Shown: positions 10,090 through 20,207, counted from the stretch's first letter. The stretch is DNA of 64,000 nucleotides from Salinihabitans flavidus (GCF_900110425.1 NZ_FODS01000002.1:62001-126000), one strand, 5' to 3'. Translations and numbers: made by a program. Notes: generated by a model not told the origin, from the letters alone.

Positions 10090-11796
10090 TCAATACAGGA
10101 AATAGCGTTGCGCCAGCGGCAGCTCCTGCGCCGGCTCGCAGGTCAGCACCTCGCCATCGGCGCGCACCTCATAGGTTTCGGGATCCACCTCGATCATCGG
10201 CGTGGCGCTGTTGTGCTTCATGTCGGCCTTCTGCAGCCCCCGGCAGCCCTCGACGGCCACGGTGTCCTTGGCCAGCCCCAGTTGCACGCCGGTCCCGGCC
10301 CGCTGCGCGGCGGCGCTGACGAAACTTATCGATGAGCGTTCCAGTGACCGCCCCAGAGCGGCGAACATGGGGCGCGAATGCACCGGCTGCGCCGGGATGG
10401 ACCCATTGGGATCGCCCATCTGCGCCATCACGATGGACCCGCCCATGAGCACCATCTCGGGCTTGGCCCCGAAAAACGCCGGGTTCCAGAGCACCAGATC
10501 GGCGCGCTTGCCGACCTCGATGCTGCCGATATGGGCAGACATACCGTGCACGATGGCCGGGTTGATGGTGTATTTCGCAATATAGCGGCGCACGCGGGCA
10601 TTGTCGTTCTCGCCCGTCTCCCCGCTCAGCCGTCCGCGCTGCACCTTCATCTTGTGGGCGGTCTGCCATGTGCGGGAAATCACCTCCCCCACGCGGCCCA
10701 TCGCCTGACTGTCCGATGCCATCACCGAGAACGCGCCCATGTCGTGCAGGATATCCTCGGCGGCGATGGTTTCGCGCCGGATGCGGCTTTCGGCGAAGGC
10801 CACATCCTCGGGCACCCTGCGGCTCAGGTGGTGGCACACCATCAGCATGTCGAGATGCTCCTCGATGGTGTTGACGGTATACGGCATCGTCGGATTGGTC
10901 GACGACGGCAGGATGTTCTGCGTCGCCACCACCTTGATGATGTCCGGCGCATGGCCGCCCCCCGCCCCTTCTGTATGATAGGCATGAATGGTGCGCCCGC
11001 CGATGGCGCGGATGGTGTTCTCCACAAACCCCGATTCATTGAGCGTGTCGGTATGGATCATCACCTGCACATCGGTTTCCTCGGCCACGCCAAGGCAACA
11101 GTCGATGGCGGCGGGGGTGGTGCCCCAGTCCTCGTGCAGCTTGAGCGCGCAGGCCCCGGCCGCCACCTGTTCGCGCAGCGCGCCCGGAAGGCTCGCATTG
11201 CCCTTGCCCGCAAAGCCAAGGTTCATCGGCAGCGCGTCGGCGGCCTGCAACATCCGCCCGATATGGAACGCTCCGGGCGTGCAGGTGGTGGCCAGCGTGC
11301 CATGCGCCGGACCGCTTCCGCCGCCCAGCATGGTGGTGATGCCGGAATGCAGCGCATCGTCGATCTGTTGCGGGCAGATGAAATGGATATGCGCATCGAA
11401 CCCGCCCGCAGTCAGGATTTCTCCCTCGCCCGCGATCACCTCGGTGCCCGGCCCGATGATCACATCGACGCCCGGCTGCGTGTCGGGGTTGCCCGCCTTG
11501 CCGATGACCGCGATCCGCCCGTCACGCAGGCCCACATCGGCCTTGTAGATGCCGGTGTGATCGACGATCAGCGCATTGGTGATCACCGTGTCCATGGCGC
11601 CCTCGGCGCGCGTAACCTGACTCTGGCCCATGCCGTCGCGGATCACCTTTCCGCCGCCGAATTTCACCTCTTCGCCATAGGTGGTCAGGTCGCGCTCCAC
11701 CTCGATGATCAGTTCGGTGTCGCCAAGGCGAAGGCGGTCGCCGGTGGTGGGGCCGAACATCTCGGCATAGTCGCTGCGGGAAATGCTGTATGCCAC
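10090..11796 (-). CDS. ureC: Urease alpha subunit (catalytic)
   Basis: Hydrolyses urea to ammonia and carbamate at a di-nickel centre. It has 568 residues, the normal length. The metal ligands His136 and His138 (DAHIHF) and the carbamylated Lys219 in ALKLHEDWG are present, with further ligands in [11 protein letters not shown] and the mobile-flap Cys in MVCHHLS. All expected active-site residues are seen, so the enzyme should be functional. It lies between ureB (3 bases away) and ureE (3 bases away) in a compact operon. Confidence 0.98.
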   Translation of the reverse strand: MAYSISRSDYAEMFGPTTGDRLRLGDTELIIEVERDLTTYGEEVKFGGGKVIRDGMGQSQVTRAEGAMDTVITNALIVDHTGIYKADVGLRDGRIAVIGKAGNPDTQPGVDVIIGPGTEVIAGEGEILTAGGFDAHIHFICPQQIDDALHSGITTMLGGGSGPAHGTLATTCTPGAFHIGRMLQAADALPMNLGFAGKGNASLPGALREQVAAGACALKLHEDWGTTPAAIDCCLGVAEETDVQVMIHTDTLNESGFVENTIRAIGGRTIHAYHTEGAGGGHAPDIIKVVATQNILPSSTNPTMPYTVNTIEEHLDMLMVCHHLSRRVPEDVAFAESRIRRETIAAEDILHDMGAFSVMASDSQAMGRVGEVISRTWQTAHKMKVQRGRLSGETGENDNARVRRYIAKYTINPAIVHGMSAHIGSIEVGKRADLVLWNPAFFGAKPEMVLMGGSIVMAQMGDPNGSIPAQPVHSRPMFAALGRSLERSSISFVSAAAQRAGTGVQLGLAKDTVAVEGCRGLQKADMKHNSATPMIEVDPETYEVRADGEVLTCEPAQELPLAQRYFLY

Positions 11797-11799
11797 GGC

Positions 11800-12105
11800 T
11801 CAGACCTCCCCCATCACAAGACCGTTGAAGCCGAACACCCGCCGCGCGCCCGCATAGGGGATCAGCCGCACCTCACGCGTCTGGCCCGGCTCGAAGCGAA
11901 CGGCGGTGCCGGCGGGAATGTCGAGGCGCTGGCCGCGCGCGGCGGCGCGGTCGAACGACAGGCCGCTGTTGGCCTCGGCAAAGTGGTAGTGGCTGCCCAC
12001 CTGCACGGGCCGGTCGCCGGTATTGGCGACCTCCAGCACGGTGACGGGGCGACCGTCGTTGAGGGTGATGTCCTGCGCGGCGGGAAAGAACTCTCCGGGT
12101 ATCAT
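11800..12105 (-). CDS. ureB: Urease beta subunit
   Basis: Small structural subunit of urease, 101 residues, starting MIPGEFF and carrying the family core [19 protein letters not shown] and [10 protein letters not shown] at the end. It is separate from ureA, the usual alphaproteobacterial arrangement. The frame is open far upstream, but the family start is at 12105. That ATG overlaps the stop of the small membrane-protein gene in front of it as ATGA, so translation is probably coupled to it. Confidence 0.96.
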   Translation of the reverse strand: MIPGEFFPAAQDITLNDGRPVTVLEVANTGDRPVQVGSHYHFAEANSGLSFDRAAARGQRLDIPAGTAVRFEPGQTREVRLIPYAGARRVFGFNGLVMGEV

Positions 12106-12260
12106 TTCCGTCCCCGTCCGATCAGATAACCGCCCGCCACCGCGATTAGCCCCACCACCAGAAGCCAGAACGCATCGATCCCGTGCGGATGCAGATGCGC
12201 GCCGGAATGGGCCAGCGCGGGCGCGGGCGCAAATATCAGGACAGCAAGGAGTAAACGCAT
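12102..12260 (-). CDS. Small predicted membrane protein encoded between ureA and ureB
   Basis: A 52-residue reading frame fills the gap between ureA and ureB. It starts [17 protein letters not shown], a good signal peptide, then has a His-rich stretch ([10 protein letters not shown]), one transmembrane helix ([17 protein letters not shown]) and a basic end GRGRK. An AAAGGG lies about ten bases before the ATG, and the stop overlaps the ureB start by four bases. Both features argue that it is translated. The His-rich periplasmic segment could bind nickel (inference). No known urease subunit matches it. Confidence 0.75.
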   Translation of the reverse strand: MRLLLAVLIFAPAPALAHSGAHLHPHGIDAFWLLVVGLIAVAGGYLIGRGRK

Positions 12261-12272
12261 GATCGGACCCTT

Positions 12273-12575
12273 TCAGCGGATGGGATGGTGGACGGTGACC
12301 AGCTTGGTCCCGTCGGGAAATGTCGCTTCGACCTGAACCGAGGGCAGCATGTCGGGGATGCCGGGCATACATTGATCGGCGGTGATCACATCGGCTCCCG
12401 CCGCCATCAGGTCGGCGACGCTGCGGCCCTCGCGCGCGCCCTCGACAACGAAATCGGTGATCAGCGCCACCGCCTCGGGGTGATTGAGCAACACGCCGCG
12501 CGCCAGCCGGCCCCGCGCCACCATGGCGGCCAGGCTGATCAGCATCTTGTCCTTCTCGCGGGGGGTCAGATACAT
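12273..12575 (-). CDS. ureA: Urease gamma subunit
   Basis: Smallest structural subunit of urease, 100 residues. It starts [13 protein letters not shown] and ends with the conserved [15 protein letters not shown]; the middle has [18 protein letters not shown] and [16 protein letters not shown]. Full family length and all signatures are present. It lies 14 bases after ureD and 12 before the small membrane-protein gene, in the same operon. Confidence 0.97.
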   Translation of the reverse strand: MYLTPREKDKMLISLAAMVARGRLARGVLLNHPEAVALITDFVVEGAREGRSVADLMAAGADVITADQCMPGIPDMLPSVQVEATFPDGTKLVTVHHPIR

Positions 12576-12589
12576 TCTGCGATCCTTTT

Positions 12590-13405
12590 CTAAGTTTGCC
12601 AGACACGCGGCAGACGGCCTGGCCTCAGCACCGCCAGCGCGCGCAGGATCTGCCGCCGGAGCGGCCAGCCGTCGCCCGCCATCAGCCGAACCACCAGCTT
12701 GCCGTCAAAGGCCGAGGCGCCGGCGCGCACGCCCGGCTCATCGAGAATGGCGCGCGCCGCCTCAAGCCGGTCCGCCGCGTCCGGCGCCACCAGAACCAGC
12801 GTGGCAATCGCGCGCGCCCCGGCCAGCACGGCCGCCCCCGCCGCCAACGCCTCGCCCGTCAGGCGCAGAGGCTCGGCAAACAGCGGCACACCGTCCCGCG
12901 AAATCATCCGGCGGTCGGTGAATTCCAACCGGCTCACGCGCTCTCCCATCGCCGCGCGGCCCAGAACCACCGCCTCCAGCAGCAGGCAAGTGGCATCGCC
13001 GGTCAGGTCGATTTGCGTCTCGCGCCGCAGCCGCGCGCCCTGAAACAGGATGGTTTCCTGCGGCAGCCAGTCGAGATGCGCGCCCGCGCCGACGCTGTGA
13101 CGCACCCGCACATGTGCCGGATCACCCACAGCGCGATAGGCGCGCTCCGCCGTTTGCGTCGTCGCCGTGGCGCGCAGCCCGGACCCGAGATCAAGCGCAT
13201 AGCGCAGCCGGTCGCGGCCCGTCAGCCCGCCCGAGGTATTGAGAAACACGACCTCCGGCCCGCCCGCACCGGGCAGATACATCGCCTTGGCCGATCCCGC
13301 CTGATGCAGCCCGGCAATCGCCGCGCGGCCCCTGCGTGTCGCGATGGCAACGGAAGCGCGGCCTGTGCTGCGCTGCGGCCTCATGAGGTCTGCAATGGCA
13401 TTCAT
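12590..13405 (-). CDS. ureD: Urease accessory protein UreD
   Basis: UreD is the scaffold that binds apo-urease and accepts UreF-UreG during nickel insertion. The protein has 271 residues with the family blocks [13 protein letters not shown] (residues about 55-67), [27 protein letters not shown] and [13 protein letters not shown]. It is the first gene of the operon. The 181 bases between it and thyX should hold the urease promoter, but no clear motif stands out. Confidence 0.95.
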   Translation of the reverse strand: MNAIADLMRPQRSTGRASVAIATRRGRAAIAGLHQAGSAKAMYLPGAGGPEVVFLNTSGGLTGRDRLRYALDLGSGLRATATTQTAERAYRAVGDPAHVRVRHSVGAGAHLDWLPQETILFQGARLRRETQIDLTGDATCLLLEAVVLGRAAMGERVSRLEFTDRRMISRDGVPLFAEPLRLTGEALAAGAAVLAGARAIATLVLVAPDAADRLEAARAILDEPGVRAGASAFDGKLVVRLMAGDGWPLRRQILRALAVLRPGRLPRVWQT

Positions 13406-13586
13406 GCGTCACATCCGATTCCCGAACGCACCGTGTCTGGTGGGTTCGGCAACGGACGCTATCAAACCCCTCTGCGGGGTCTGCCGCCACGCGCTGATTT
13501 TGCCCGCCACTAAGAGTTTTTGCCCACAAACGGGGCAAGATTCACCCGAATGATGAAATCATGGGCGCCCGATGGATGGATTCGCG

Positions 13587-14513
13587 CTACGACCCCGGTT
13601 GCGCCGGGCCGTTCAGGATCCCTTCGAATTCGCGCCATTCGCCCTTGCTCATGCCGGAGGTCTCCTGCGTCACCGCCTCGCCCTTCAGCATCCGGCGCAG
13701 GCAGTCCAGCGCCGTGGCCGAGAGTGTTGCGCCCCCCATGCGGTAATCCTCGAACGCCCTGAAGGCGAAGGGCACCCAATCGGCCACCACGTCGCAGATC
13801 GCATCGGCATAGACGCGGATCTCGTATTGCGCATGGGCATCGGCGCGCAGCCGCAGGAAATGCAGCAGGTTGTGAAGGTCCACCTTCCAATACCACTGCG
13901 TATAGATATTGGCGGGCAGGTTCATCCGCGCCAGCTCCCGCGCCAGCCCCTGCTGGCCGTCCTCGCCGATCATCTCTTCATAGTGATCGTAGCAGCGCAT
14001 CGCGTCGTCGCGCAGGATACGCAGCACACGGTCGGCCTCTTCGCCCTCAAGCGCGGCGCCCCGGCCCTGATTGTTGGTGCGCGACTGCGCCGCCAGCGCG
14101 TCCCGCTCGGGGATGTAGAATTCACGGTCGAGGATCGAATAGCGCGCGGAATATTCATTCACGTTCGCGGTGCGGTGCCTGATCCACTGCCGCGCAACGA
14201 AAACCGGCAGTTTCACATGCAGCTTGATCTCGCACATCTCGAAGGGCGTCGAATGCCAGTGCCGCATGAGATAGCGGATCAGCCCCTCGTCGTTGCTCAC
14301 CGATTTGGTGCCCTTGCCATAGCTCACGCGCGCCGCCTGGCAGATCGCGGCATCATCGCCCATGTAGTCGATCACCCGCACAAAGCCGTGATCGAGGACC
14401 GGGATCGCGGTATAAAGATGCCGTTCCATCCCCTCGCTCACCGCGCGCAGGGTCTCGCGCGTCGTGCTGCGCTGGTTTTCGATCTCGGCCTGTTGCTCTG
14501 GCGTCAGCGGCAT
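13587..14513 (-). CDS. thyX: Flavin-dependent thymidylate synthase
   Basis: Makes dTMP from dUMP using methylene-tetrahydrofolate, FAD and NADPH; cytosolic. The signature RHRX7S is at residues 112-122, preceded by [21 protein letters not shown]. The 308 residues place it with the longer ThyX enzymes of alphaproteobacteria. The ATG at 14513 is preferred: AAAGGA lies seven bases before it and the family begins near [11 protein letters not shown], while the longer open frame has no support. Presence of ThyX often means classical ThyA is absent, which this window cannot show. Confidence 0.95.
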   Translation of the reverse strand: MPLTPEQQAEIENQRSTTRETLRAVSEGMERHLYTAIPVLDHGFVRVIDYMGDDAAICQAARVSYGKGTKSVSNDEGLIRYLMRHWHSTPFEMCEIKLHVKLPVFVARQWIRHRTANVNEYSARYSILDREFYIPERDALAAQSRTNNQGRGAALEGEEADRVLRILRDDAMRCYDHYEEMIGEDGQQGLARELARMNLPANIYTQWYWKVDLHNLLHFLRLRADAHAQYEIRVYADAICDVVADWVPFAFRAFEDYRMGGATLSATALDCLRRMLKGEAVTQETSGMSKGEWREFEGILNGPAQPGS

Positions 14514-14715
14514 CGGGCGAATCCTTTTGTTGCTCCGACTCTGTTCGCCACGACCATATCTTGGGACAACCGCCGCCGCCACCACAGGATTGAGGCGCCC
14601 TGTCTGCAACAGGTTGCCCGCAATTCAACGGCGTGGATTGACTTCGACGCAAGCAGAGGCAAGAGTTTTGGCAAAAGCGTGAAAAGCGCAGAACATATAT
14701 TGAGGGTGCAGTATC

Positions 14716-15744
14716 ATGATCCGTATAGCCGCGATGTTGCTCGCGCTCGGGCTTCTGTCCGCCTGTCTTGGTGGCGGCACGAACCCGTTCGACGACGAGA
14801 CAGAGACAGAAGAAGAGCAGTCGGAAGAAGAAGAGAACGTCGGGATCTTTGGCGATGATCTGCCACCCGGCACCACCAGCCCTTCGCCCGAGACGGGCAT
14901 CACCCGCTACGAAGAAAATGACGGCGACGGAAGCGGTATGGTCGAAACCGTCACTTATAACAATGAAAATGGCGAAGACACCTTCACCGTCGACAACCTC
15001 GCGTTTGACGGGGACGACGCCTATAGTCGCGACGATCAGGTCGGCACCCTGAACAGTTTCGCGGTCTATGAAAATGCTGGCACCGTGACCGATCCGGTTT
15101 CGGGCAAGCCGATAAACCAGTTGTCGCACAAGGCGCTTTACCGTGTCGGCCCGTCAGGTGAGACGAAGGTAGCCATCGTGCGCACCGGTGCCTATGCAGA
15201 TTATGGCTTTGGCGGATTCATCTACCAGCGTAGCGGGGACGTGACCCTGCCAACCAGTGGGCAGGCGACATACTCCGGCGATTATGCCGCGCTGCGCGAT
15301 TTCGAGGGCGTGGGCGGCATGGAGTATGCCGAAGGCGATATGACCGTTTCCATCGACTTTGACGATTTCAACAACGGCGCAGGCGTAGTTGGACAGGTGG
15401 CCAACCGCACGATCTATGACACCGCCGGGAATGACATTACCGCCGACGTGCTCACCGCGCTCAGCTCGGAAACCGGCACTACCTATACCGCGCTTCCTTC
15501 TCTCAATTTCGTGGTAAGCGGTTCCGGCAACGTGGATGCCAACGGCGAGATGATGGGAGAGTTGAACAGCAGGGTCATCAACGCCTCTTCCGGCTCTGAA
15601 ATCTGGGAGAGCGGCAATTACTACGCCATCCTCTCGGGTGAGAATGCCGGTGAAATAGCCGGGGTTCTTGTCATCACCTCGGATGATCCGCGCTTTGAGA
15701 ATGTAACCACGCGCGAAACCGGCGGCTTTATTCTCGCCCGCTGA
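14716..15744 (+). CDS. Predicted outer-membrane surface lipoprotein, TbpB-like barrel
   Basis: Lipoprotein of 342 residues with lipobox LLSAC (Cys17), then a very acidic linker (ETETEEEQSEEEEN) and a Gly/Asn/Asp/Thr-rich beta domain. The C-terminal part (GSGNVDANGEMMGELNSRVI, YYAILSGENAGEIAGVLVIT, ETGGFILAR at the end) resembles the C-terminal beta-barrel of transferrin-binding-protein-B-like and other Slam-exported lipoproteins. The gene immediately downstream, 13 bases away, encodes a Slam-like outer-membrane translocator, so this is its probable substrate. Ligand unknown. Similarity was judged by eye, so the fold is inference; the lipobox is directly seen. Confidence 0.7.
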   Translation: MIRIAAMLLALGLLSACLGGGTNPFDDETETEEEQSEEEENVGIFGDDLPPGTTSPSPETGITRYEENDGDGSGMVETVTYNNENGEDTFTVDNLAFDGDDAYSRDDQVGTLNSFAVYENAGTVTDPVSGKPINQLSHKALYRVGPSGETKVAIVRTGAYADYGFGGFIYQRSGDVTLPTSGQATYSGDYAALRDFEGVGGMEYAEGDMTVSIDFDDFNNGAGVVGQVANRTIYDTAGNDITADVLTALSSETGTTYTALPSLNFVVSGSGNVDANGEMMGELNSRVINASSGSEIWESGNYYAILSGENAGEIAGVLVITSDDPRFENVTTRETGGFILAR

Positions 15745-15757
15745 CAAGGGGGCGCAA

Positions 15758-17134
15758 ATGAAACGCATCGTGCATCGCATCCGTCCCTTTGCCGCGGCGG
15801 CGGGTTTGGCCTTGCTGACCGCCGCACCCACGGCGGCGGAGGGGCCTGTCACACTCTCGGTGGCGGAAATGCGCCATGCCGCCGCGCTGTCCATCGCCTA
15901 CCACGAACCCCAACAGGCGCTGGAGTTGTCGCAGGCGCTGCTTGCGCGCGATCCCGGTGACATTCAGGCGCTTGTGATGAAATCCCGCGCCGCGCGCGAT
16001 CTGGGACAATATCGCGTCGCGCAACAGGCCGCGCGCCGCGCATGGCGGCTGGCCGAAGCCGATCATCCACGTTATGGCGCGGCGCTGGCGATGGCGCAGG
16101 CGCTGGCCTCGGATGGTAAACGCACCCGCGCGCAATGGTGGCTGCGCCGCGCGAGCGAACACGCCCCGAGCCCCGGCCTGCGCGCCCGCGCGATCCGCGA
16201 TTTCCGTTATGTGCGCCAGCGCAACCCGTGGTCGGCGCAGCTTTCTTTCTCCATCGCGCCAAGCTCCAACGTGAATAGCGGAAGCACTGCCAACAGCGTG
16301 ACACTGAACGACTGGATCGAGTTTCCCATCACCGGCGCGGCCGCCGCCCTGTCGGGAACGCAGATCAGCGCCGGGCTGCGCGCCCGCTATCGCCTGTCGG
16401 AGAGCAAGACCGCCCGCAACGAGGCGCTGTTCAACCTTCAGCATCAGACCTACGTCCTCTCCGATTCCGCCAAGGCCAGCGCGCCGGACGTGTCCGGCAG
16501 CGATTTCGCTTATAGCTCTGTCAGTGTCGGGCTGTCGCGCACGGCCCGGCTGCCCGGCACCAAGGCCCCCTATGAGATCACCGCAGAACTGGGCCGGAAT
16601 TGGTATGGCGGTGATCCCTACATGAATTTCGTCAAGCTCGGTGCGGCCAAGCATTTCGCACTCTCGCGCCGGACGCGTGCCCATGTTGGGCTGAGCGCGG
16701 AGCATCAGGACCTAATGCGCGGCACCCCCGATGCCGATCTTGCCGGGTTGCGCGTCGGGCTCGACCACCGGCTCGGCAACGGCGACCGGCTGAGCCTTGG
16801 GTTGAGCGCGCGGCAAAGCACCTCCACTTCCCCGCATCTCGATTACCGCCGGCTGACCGCGCGAGCCGAATACGCGATCGCGAAGCCGGTGATGGACATG
16901 CAGCTTTCCATGGGGCTGTCGCTGTCAGAAAAAAATCACGACCGCTCCCGGTTCACTTCCGACGGGCGCCACGACACCGAAATGTCCGCCCATCTCACTG
17001 CCGTGTTTCCCAAGCTCGATTACTACGGCTTCGTGCCCTCTGTCACGCTGCACGCCTCGCGCACCGACTCCAACGTCGGGCTCTATGAAAAGAAGGCGTT
17101 CGGCCTCCACATGGGCTTTCGCTCGGCCTTCTGA
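15758..17134 (+). CDS. Slam-like outer-membrane protein (TPR plus beta-barrel)
   Basis: Protein of 458 residues resembling surface lipoprotein assembly modifiers, which move lipoproteins across the outer membrane. A signal peptide covers residues 1-27. A TPR-like helical region with Ala/Arg-rich repeats spans about 30-150, and a beta-barrel follows from 160 to the end. The barrel opens with SFSIAPSSNVNSGS, similar to the conserved start of the DUF560 barrel, and ends in MGFRSAF with C-terminal Phe as expected for an outer-membrane barrel. Position directly after a lipoprotein gene matches Slam-substrate pairs. It could instead be a generic TPR-porin of the same broad type. Confidence 0.7.
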   Translation: MKRIVHRIRPFAAAAGLALLTAAPTAAEGPVTLSVAEMRHAAALSIAYHEPQQALELSQALLARDPGDIQALVMKSRAARDLGQYRVAQQAARRAWRLAEADHPRYGAALAMAQALASDGKRTRAQWWLRRASEHAPSPGLRARAIRDFRYVRQRNPWSAQLSFSIAPSSNVNSGSTANSVTLNDWIEFPITGAAAALSGTQISAGLRARYRLSESKTARNEALFNLQHQTYVLSDSAKASAPDVSGSDFAYSSVSVGLSRTARLPGTKAPYEITAELGRNWYGGDPYMNFVKLGAAKHFALSRRTRAHVGLSAEHQDLMRGTPDADLAGLRVGLDHRLGNGDRLSLGLSARQSTSTSPHLDYRRLTARAEYAIAKPVMDMQLSMGLSLSEKNHDRSRFTSDGRHDTEMSAHLTAVFPKLDYYGFVPSVTLHASRTDSNVGLYEKKAFGLHMGFRSAF

Positions 17135-17196
17135 CCCCCCTCGACATTTCAGCCTCGCACCCTACGCTGTGGGCTGGATTCGAACGGGAGAGCGCA

Positions 17197-17625
17197 ATGC
17201 ATCTGAAATATCTGCACACCATGGTCCGCGTGAAGGATCTGGAAAAATCCATGGCCTTCTATGAGTTGCTGGGCCTGAAGGAAACGCGCCGCTGGGACAA
17301 TGAGGGCGGGCGCTTCACGCTCGTGTTCATGGCCCCTCCGGGACAGGAGGAATGCCCGGTGGAGCTGACCTACAACTGGGATGGCGACGACGCACTGCCC
17401 GATGACAGCCGCAATTTCGGCCATCTCGCCTATGAGGTCGGCGACATCTACGCGATGTGCCAGCATCTCATGGACAAAGGGGTGACCATCAACCGCCCGC
17501 CGCGCGACGGGCGCATGGCCTTCGTGCGCAGCCCCGACAACATCTCGATCGAGCTTTTGCAACAGGGCGAATCTCTGGCCCCCGCAGAGCCCTGGGCGAG
17601 CATGGAAAACACGGGCCATTGGTAA
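17197..17625 (+). CDS. gloA: Lactoylglutathione lyase (glyoxalase I)
   Basis: Isomerises the methylglyoxal-glutathione adduct to S-lactoylglutathione; cytosolic metalloenzyme. It has 142 residues, slightly over the usual 130-140. The four metal ligands of the family are visible as His7, Glu56, His76 and Glu119, in the contexts YLHTMVRV, CPVELTYN, NFGHLAYE and NISIELLQQ. The last codons overlap the start of the DUF1194 gene. Confidence 0.95.
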   Translation: MHLKYLHTMVRVKDLEKSMAFYELLGLKETRRWDNEGGRFTLVFMAPPGQEECPVELTYNWDGDDALPDDSRNFGHLAYEVGDIYAMCQHLMDKGVTINRPPRDGRMAFVRSPDNISIELLQQGESLAPAEPWASMENTGHW

Positions 17626-18311
17626 GGGCTCTGGCTCTGCTCCTGTCGCTTTGCGCCCCTTTGGGGGCGCAGGCGCAGGAGTGCCGGCTCGCGCTCTTGC
17701 TGGCGCTCGATGTCTCGGCCTCGGTCGATGAGGCGGAGGACGCGCTGCAACGCAAGGGGCTGGCCGCCGCCCTTCTCGCCCCCGAGGTGCAGGAGGCATT
17801 CTTCGCCGCGCCACCCGTCGCGCTGGCCGCGTATGAATGGAGCGGGCGGCTCAAATACAAGACCCTCCTCGACTGGACGATGATCGACGATCGCGGCGCG
17901 CTTCTGGCGGCCGCCAACCGAATTGCCGCCTCCACCCGAAGCGAGACGGAGTTTCCCACCGCGATGGGCTACGCCCTCGGCCACGGCGCGACGCTGTTGC
18001 AAGCCGGCCCCGCCTGCCTGTTCAAGACGCTCGACATGTCCGGTGATGGCGTCAATAACGAGGGATTTCCCCCCGCCGCCGCCTATGCCGAATTTCCCTT
18101 CAACGGCGTCACCGTGAACGGGCTGGTAATCAATGGCGCGGATTTCGAGGGAGAGATCTCGCTCATCGACTACTACCGCGAAGAAGTGATCCGCGGCCCC
18201 GGCGCCTTTCTGGAGGTGGCGCAGGGCTTTGCCGATTTCGAACGCGCCATGACCCGCAAATTGCTGCGCGAGGTCTCGCCGCGCACCGTCGGAGCGTTGT
18301 CGCCGGGCTAA
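17619..18311 (+). CDS. DUF1194 domain-containing secreted protein (VWA-like)
   Basis: Exported protein of about 230 residues, function unknown. A signal peptide (LALLLSLCAPLGAQA) is followed by a von Willebrand factor A-like fold: ALDVSASVDEAED resembles the MIDAS DxSxS motif and LDMSGDGVNNEG the second loop, both typical of DUF1194 proteins. No ATG or GTG lies at the right place; the best start is TTG at 17619, inside the last seven bases of gloA, giving a normal signal peptide. Translational coupling to gloA would explain the weak ribosome site. Confidence 0.75.
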   Translation: MVRALALLLSLCAPLGAQAQECRLALLLALDVSASVDEAEDALQRKGLAAALLAPEVQEAFFAAPPVALAAYEWSGRLKYKTLLDWTMIDDRGALLAAANRIAASTRSETEFPTAMGYALGHGATLLQAGPACLFKTLDMSGDGVNNEGFPPAAAYAEFPFNGVTVNGLVINGADFEGEISLIDYYREEVIRGPGAFLEVAQGFADFERAMTRKLLREVSPRTVGALSPG

Positions 18312-18365
18312 ATGCCTTGGGGTGTCCAAGTGCGCGCCTGCCGGACGATCAAGACCCGTACACTT

Positions 18366-19552
18366 TCACCTGTTTTCCCTCGACACCAGACGTTGATCCG
18401 AACCGTTGGAGCCAGACTGAGACGGGTTCTGTCCCGGATCGTGGAAGGGCCGCTTCACCACGGTGGCGTCGATCACGCCCGATTGCGTCCGAACCTGTAG
18501 GTCCGTGCCAAGTTCGGTGAATTCGCAAGAAACCATGGCGAGCGCGATGTTCCGCTCAAGGCGCGGCAATAGACGGCAGAGGTGACCTTGCCGACGCGGG
18601 TGCCATCCTTTGTGATGGTCCAGAACGTTGTGTTCGGAGCCGGGAGTGGCGCGCCATTCATCTGAAGGCCGACCTGTTTGCGCGTAACCCCGCGCTCCCG
18701 AATACGTCGCAACGCGAACTTGCCAACGAACTCCGCTGTCATCTCCGGATTGACCAGCCGGTCAAGACCAAGCTCGTAGGGGTTGGTATTGATATCGGCA
18801 TCCGCGTGATACGACAGCATGCCGCCCTCGATCCGGCGGATCGTGGACGTGTGGCCCGGCTTCAGCCCCAGTGGAAGGCCCGCAGCCATGATACGTTCCC
18901 AGAGCGCATCACCGCACGCTCCGTCCCGAAGGTAGATCTCATACCCCAGCTCGCCGGACCATCCGGTGCGCGACACGACCAGCGGAATACCGTCCAACTC
19001 TGTCTCGCGCAGCCGGAAATAACGCAGATCCATGATGCTGTCGCCAAAGAGCGCCTTCATCACCTCGCCCGATTTCGGGCCCTGCAATTGCAGTGGCGAC
19101 ACATCCGGTTCGCGGATGGTGACATCGAGACCGGAATGCACGGCCACACCCTGCGCCCAAAGCAGGATGTCGCTGTCGGCCAGCGAGAACCAGAAGTGGT
19201 TCTCACCCAGCCTGAGAAGAATGGGATCGTTCAGAATGCCGCCCTCGGCATTGGTGATCAGAACATACTTGCATTGCCCGACAGCCATGTTCGACAGGTC
19301 GCGCGGCGTCAGAAGCTGAGTGAATTTCGCCGCATCCGGTCCGGTGATCTCGACCTGGCGCTCAACAGCCACGTCGCACAGGATCGCATCATTCACCAAG
19401 TTCCAGAAGTTCTGGACCGGGTCGCCGAAATCGCGAGGAATATACATGTGATTGTAGACTGAAAACCCCCGCGCACCCCACCGAACCGTCGCATCGAAAT
19501 AGGGCGATCTGCGGATCTGGGTCCCAAAACCGATATCAGGTGATTGCGTCAT
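18366..19552 (-). pseudogene. DmdA/GcvT-family tetrahydrofolate-dependent demethylase, frameshifted
   Basis: The family transfers methyl groups from small methylated compounds to tetrahydrofolate. Sequence features resemble DMSP demethylase DmdA: FSVYNHMYIPRDF, CDVAVERQVEITGPDA, LTPRDLSNMAVGQCKY, then DVSPLQLQGPK and IRRIEGGMLSYHAD. The frame runs normally to GKVTSAVY, then becomes unrelated. The expected continuation (SPRLERNIALAMVSCEF, ending in ATVVKRPFHDP) lies in the next frame, from 18569 down to 18366. One missing C at 18567/18568 (TATTGCC where TATTCGCC restores the frame) explains everything; the repaired protein would be 395 residues. It is a true pseudogene or a sequencing error. 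Substrate could be DMSP, glycine betaine or another methylated compound. Confidence 0.8.
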
Positions 19553-19715
19553 GTCATCCTCCCGTGCTGACAGTCGGCATCATCTGCCATGATCTGTCAG
19601 AATACCGGGTAGACTCTAGCATTTGCGGCGCCCGAGCGCGTTCTGAAATCCGGCCATACACGAGACCGATCAGGCCAATTTGCGATCCCGCGCCAGACCA
19701 ACCGGACGTGTTGCC

Positions 19716-20207
19716 TCAGCATGTGGTTCTGGTGGTCAGCTTGGCAAGGTTGGGAGAACTGGCCTTGACCTGCCGAGTCGCAATGTAGGTGATATATCTG
19801 TCAATGCCGACATCGGCCAGAAGCAGGCCGTCCATGAGGGTCTGGAAAGAGGTCAGACTGGGAACAAAAACCGTCATAACGTAGTCCATGCCGCCGCCTG
19901 TCGCGATGCAGTGGGTGATTTCGTCGAGGTCTCGGATATGCGCCTCGAACCTTTCGAAATCCGGTTTGCGATGATGCGCCAACGAAACCGTCACAACAAG
20001 CTGGGTAAAATCGGTGACCCGCTCCAACGCGATCTCCGCATGAAACCCGCGGACAAACCCCGCCGCTTTCAACCTGTCGAGACGGGACCAGCATGGCGTT
20101 GGTGAAAGGTTGACGATTTCTGCCAACCGGGTCTTGCTCAGCTGACCATGTTCCTGGACTGCGCTGAGGATCCGGATGTCGGTCGCATCAAGAACAGGTC
20201 TTTTCAT
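19716..20207 (-). CDS. Lrp/AsnC-family transcriptional regulator
   Basis: DNA-binding regulator of 163 residues with an N-terminal winged HTH (LDATDIRILSAVQEHGQLSKTRLAEIVNLSPTP, about residues 6-38) and a C-terminal ligand-binding RAM domain (ITHCIATGGGMDYVMTVFVPS). The start at 20207 (MKRPVLDATD) matches family N-termini; an in-frame start nine codons upstream is less likely. It lies 163 bases upstream of the DmdA-like gene on the same strand and probably controls it. Confidence 0.88.
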   Translation of the reverse strand: MKRPVLDATDIRILSAVQEHGQLSKTRLAEIVNLSPTPCWSRLDRLKAAGFVRGFHAEIALERVTDFTQLVVTVSLAHHRKPDFERFEAHIRDLDEITHCIATGGGMDYVMTVFVPSLTSFQTLMDGLLLADVGIDRYITYIATRQVKASSPNLAKLTTRTTC

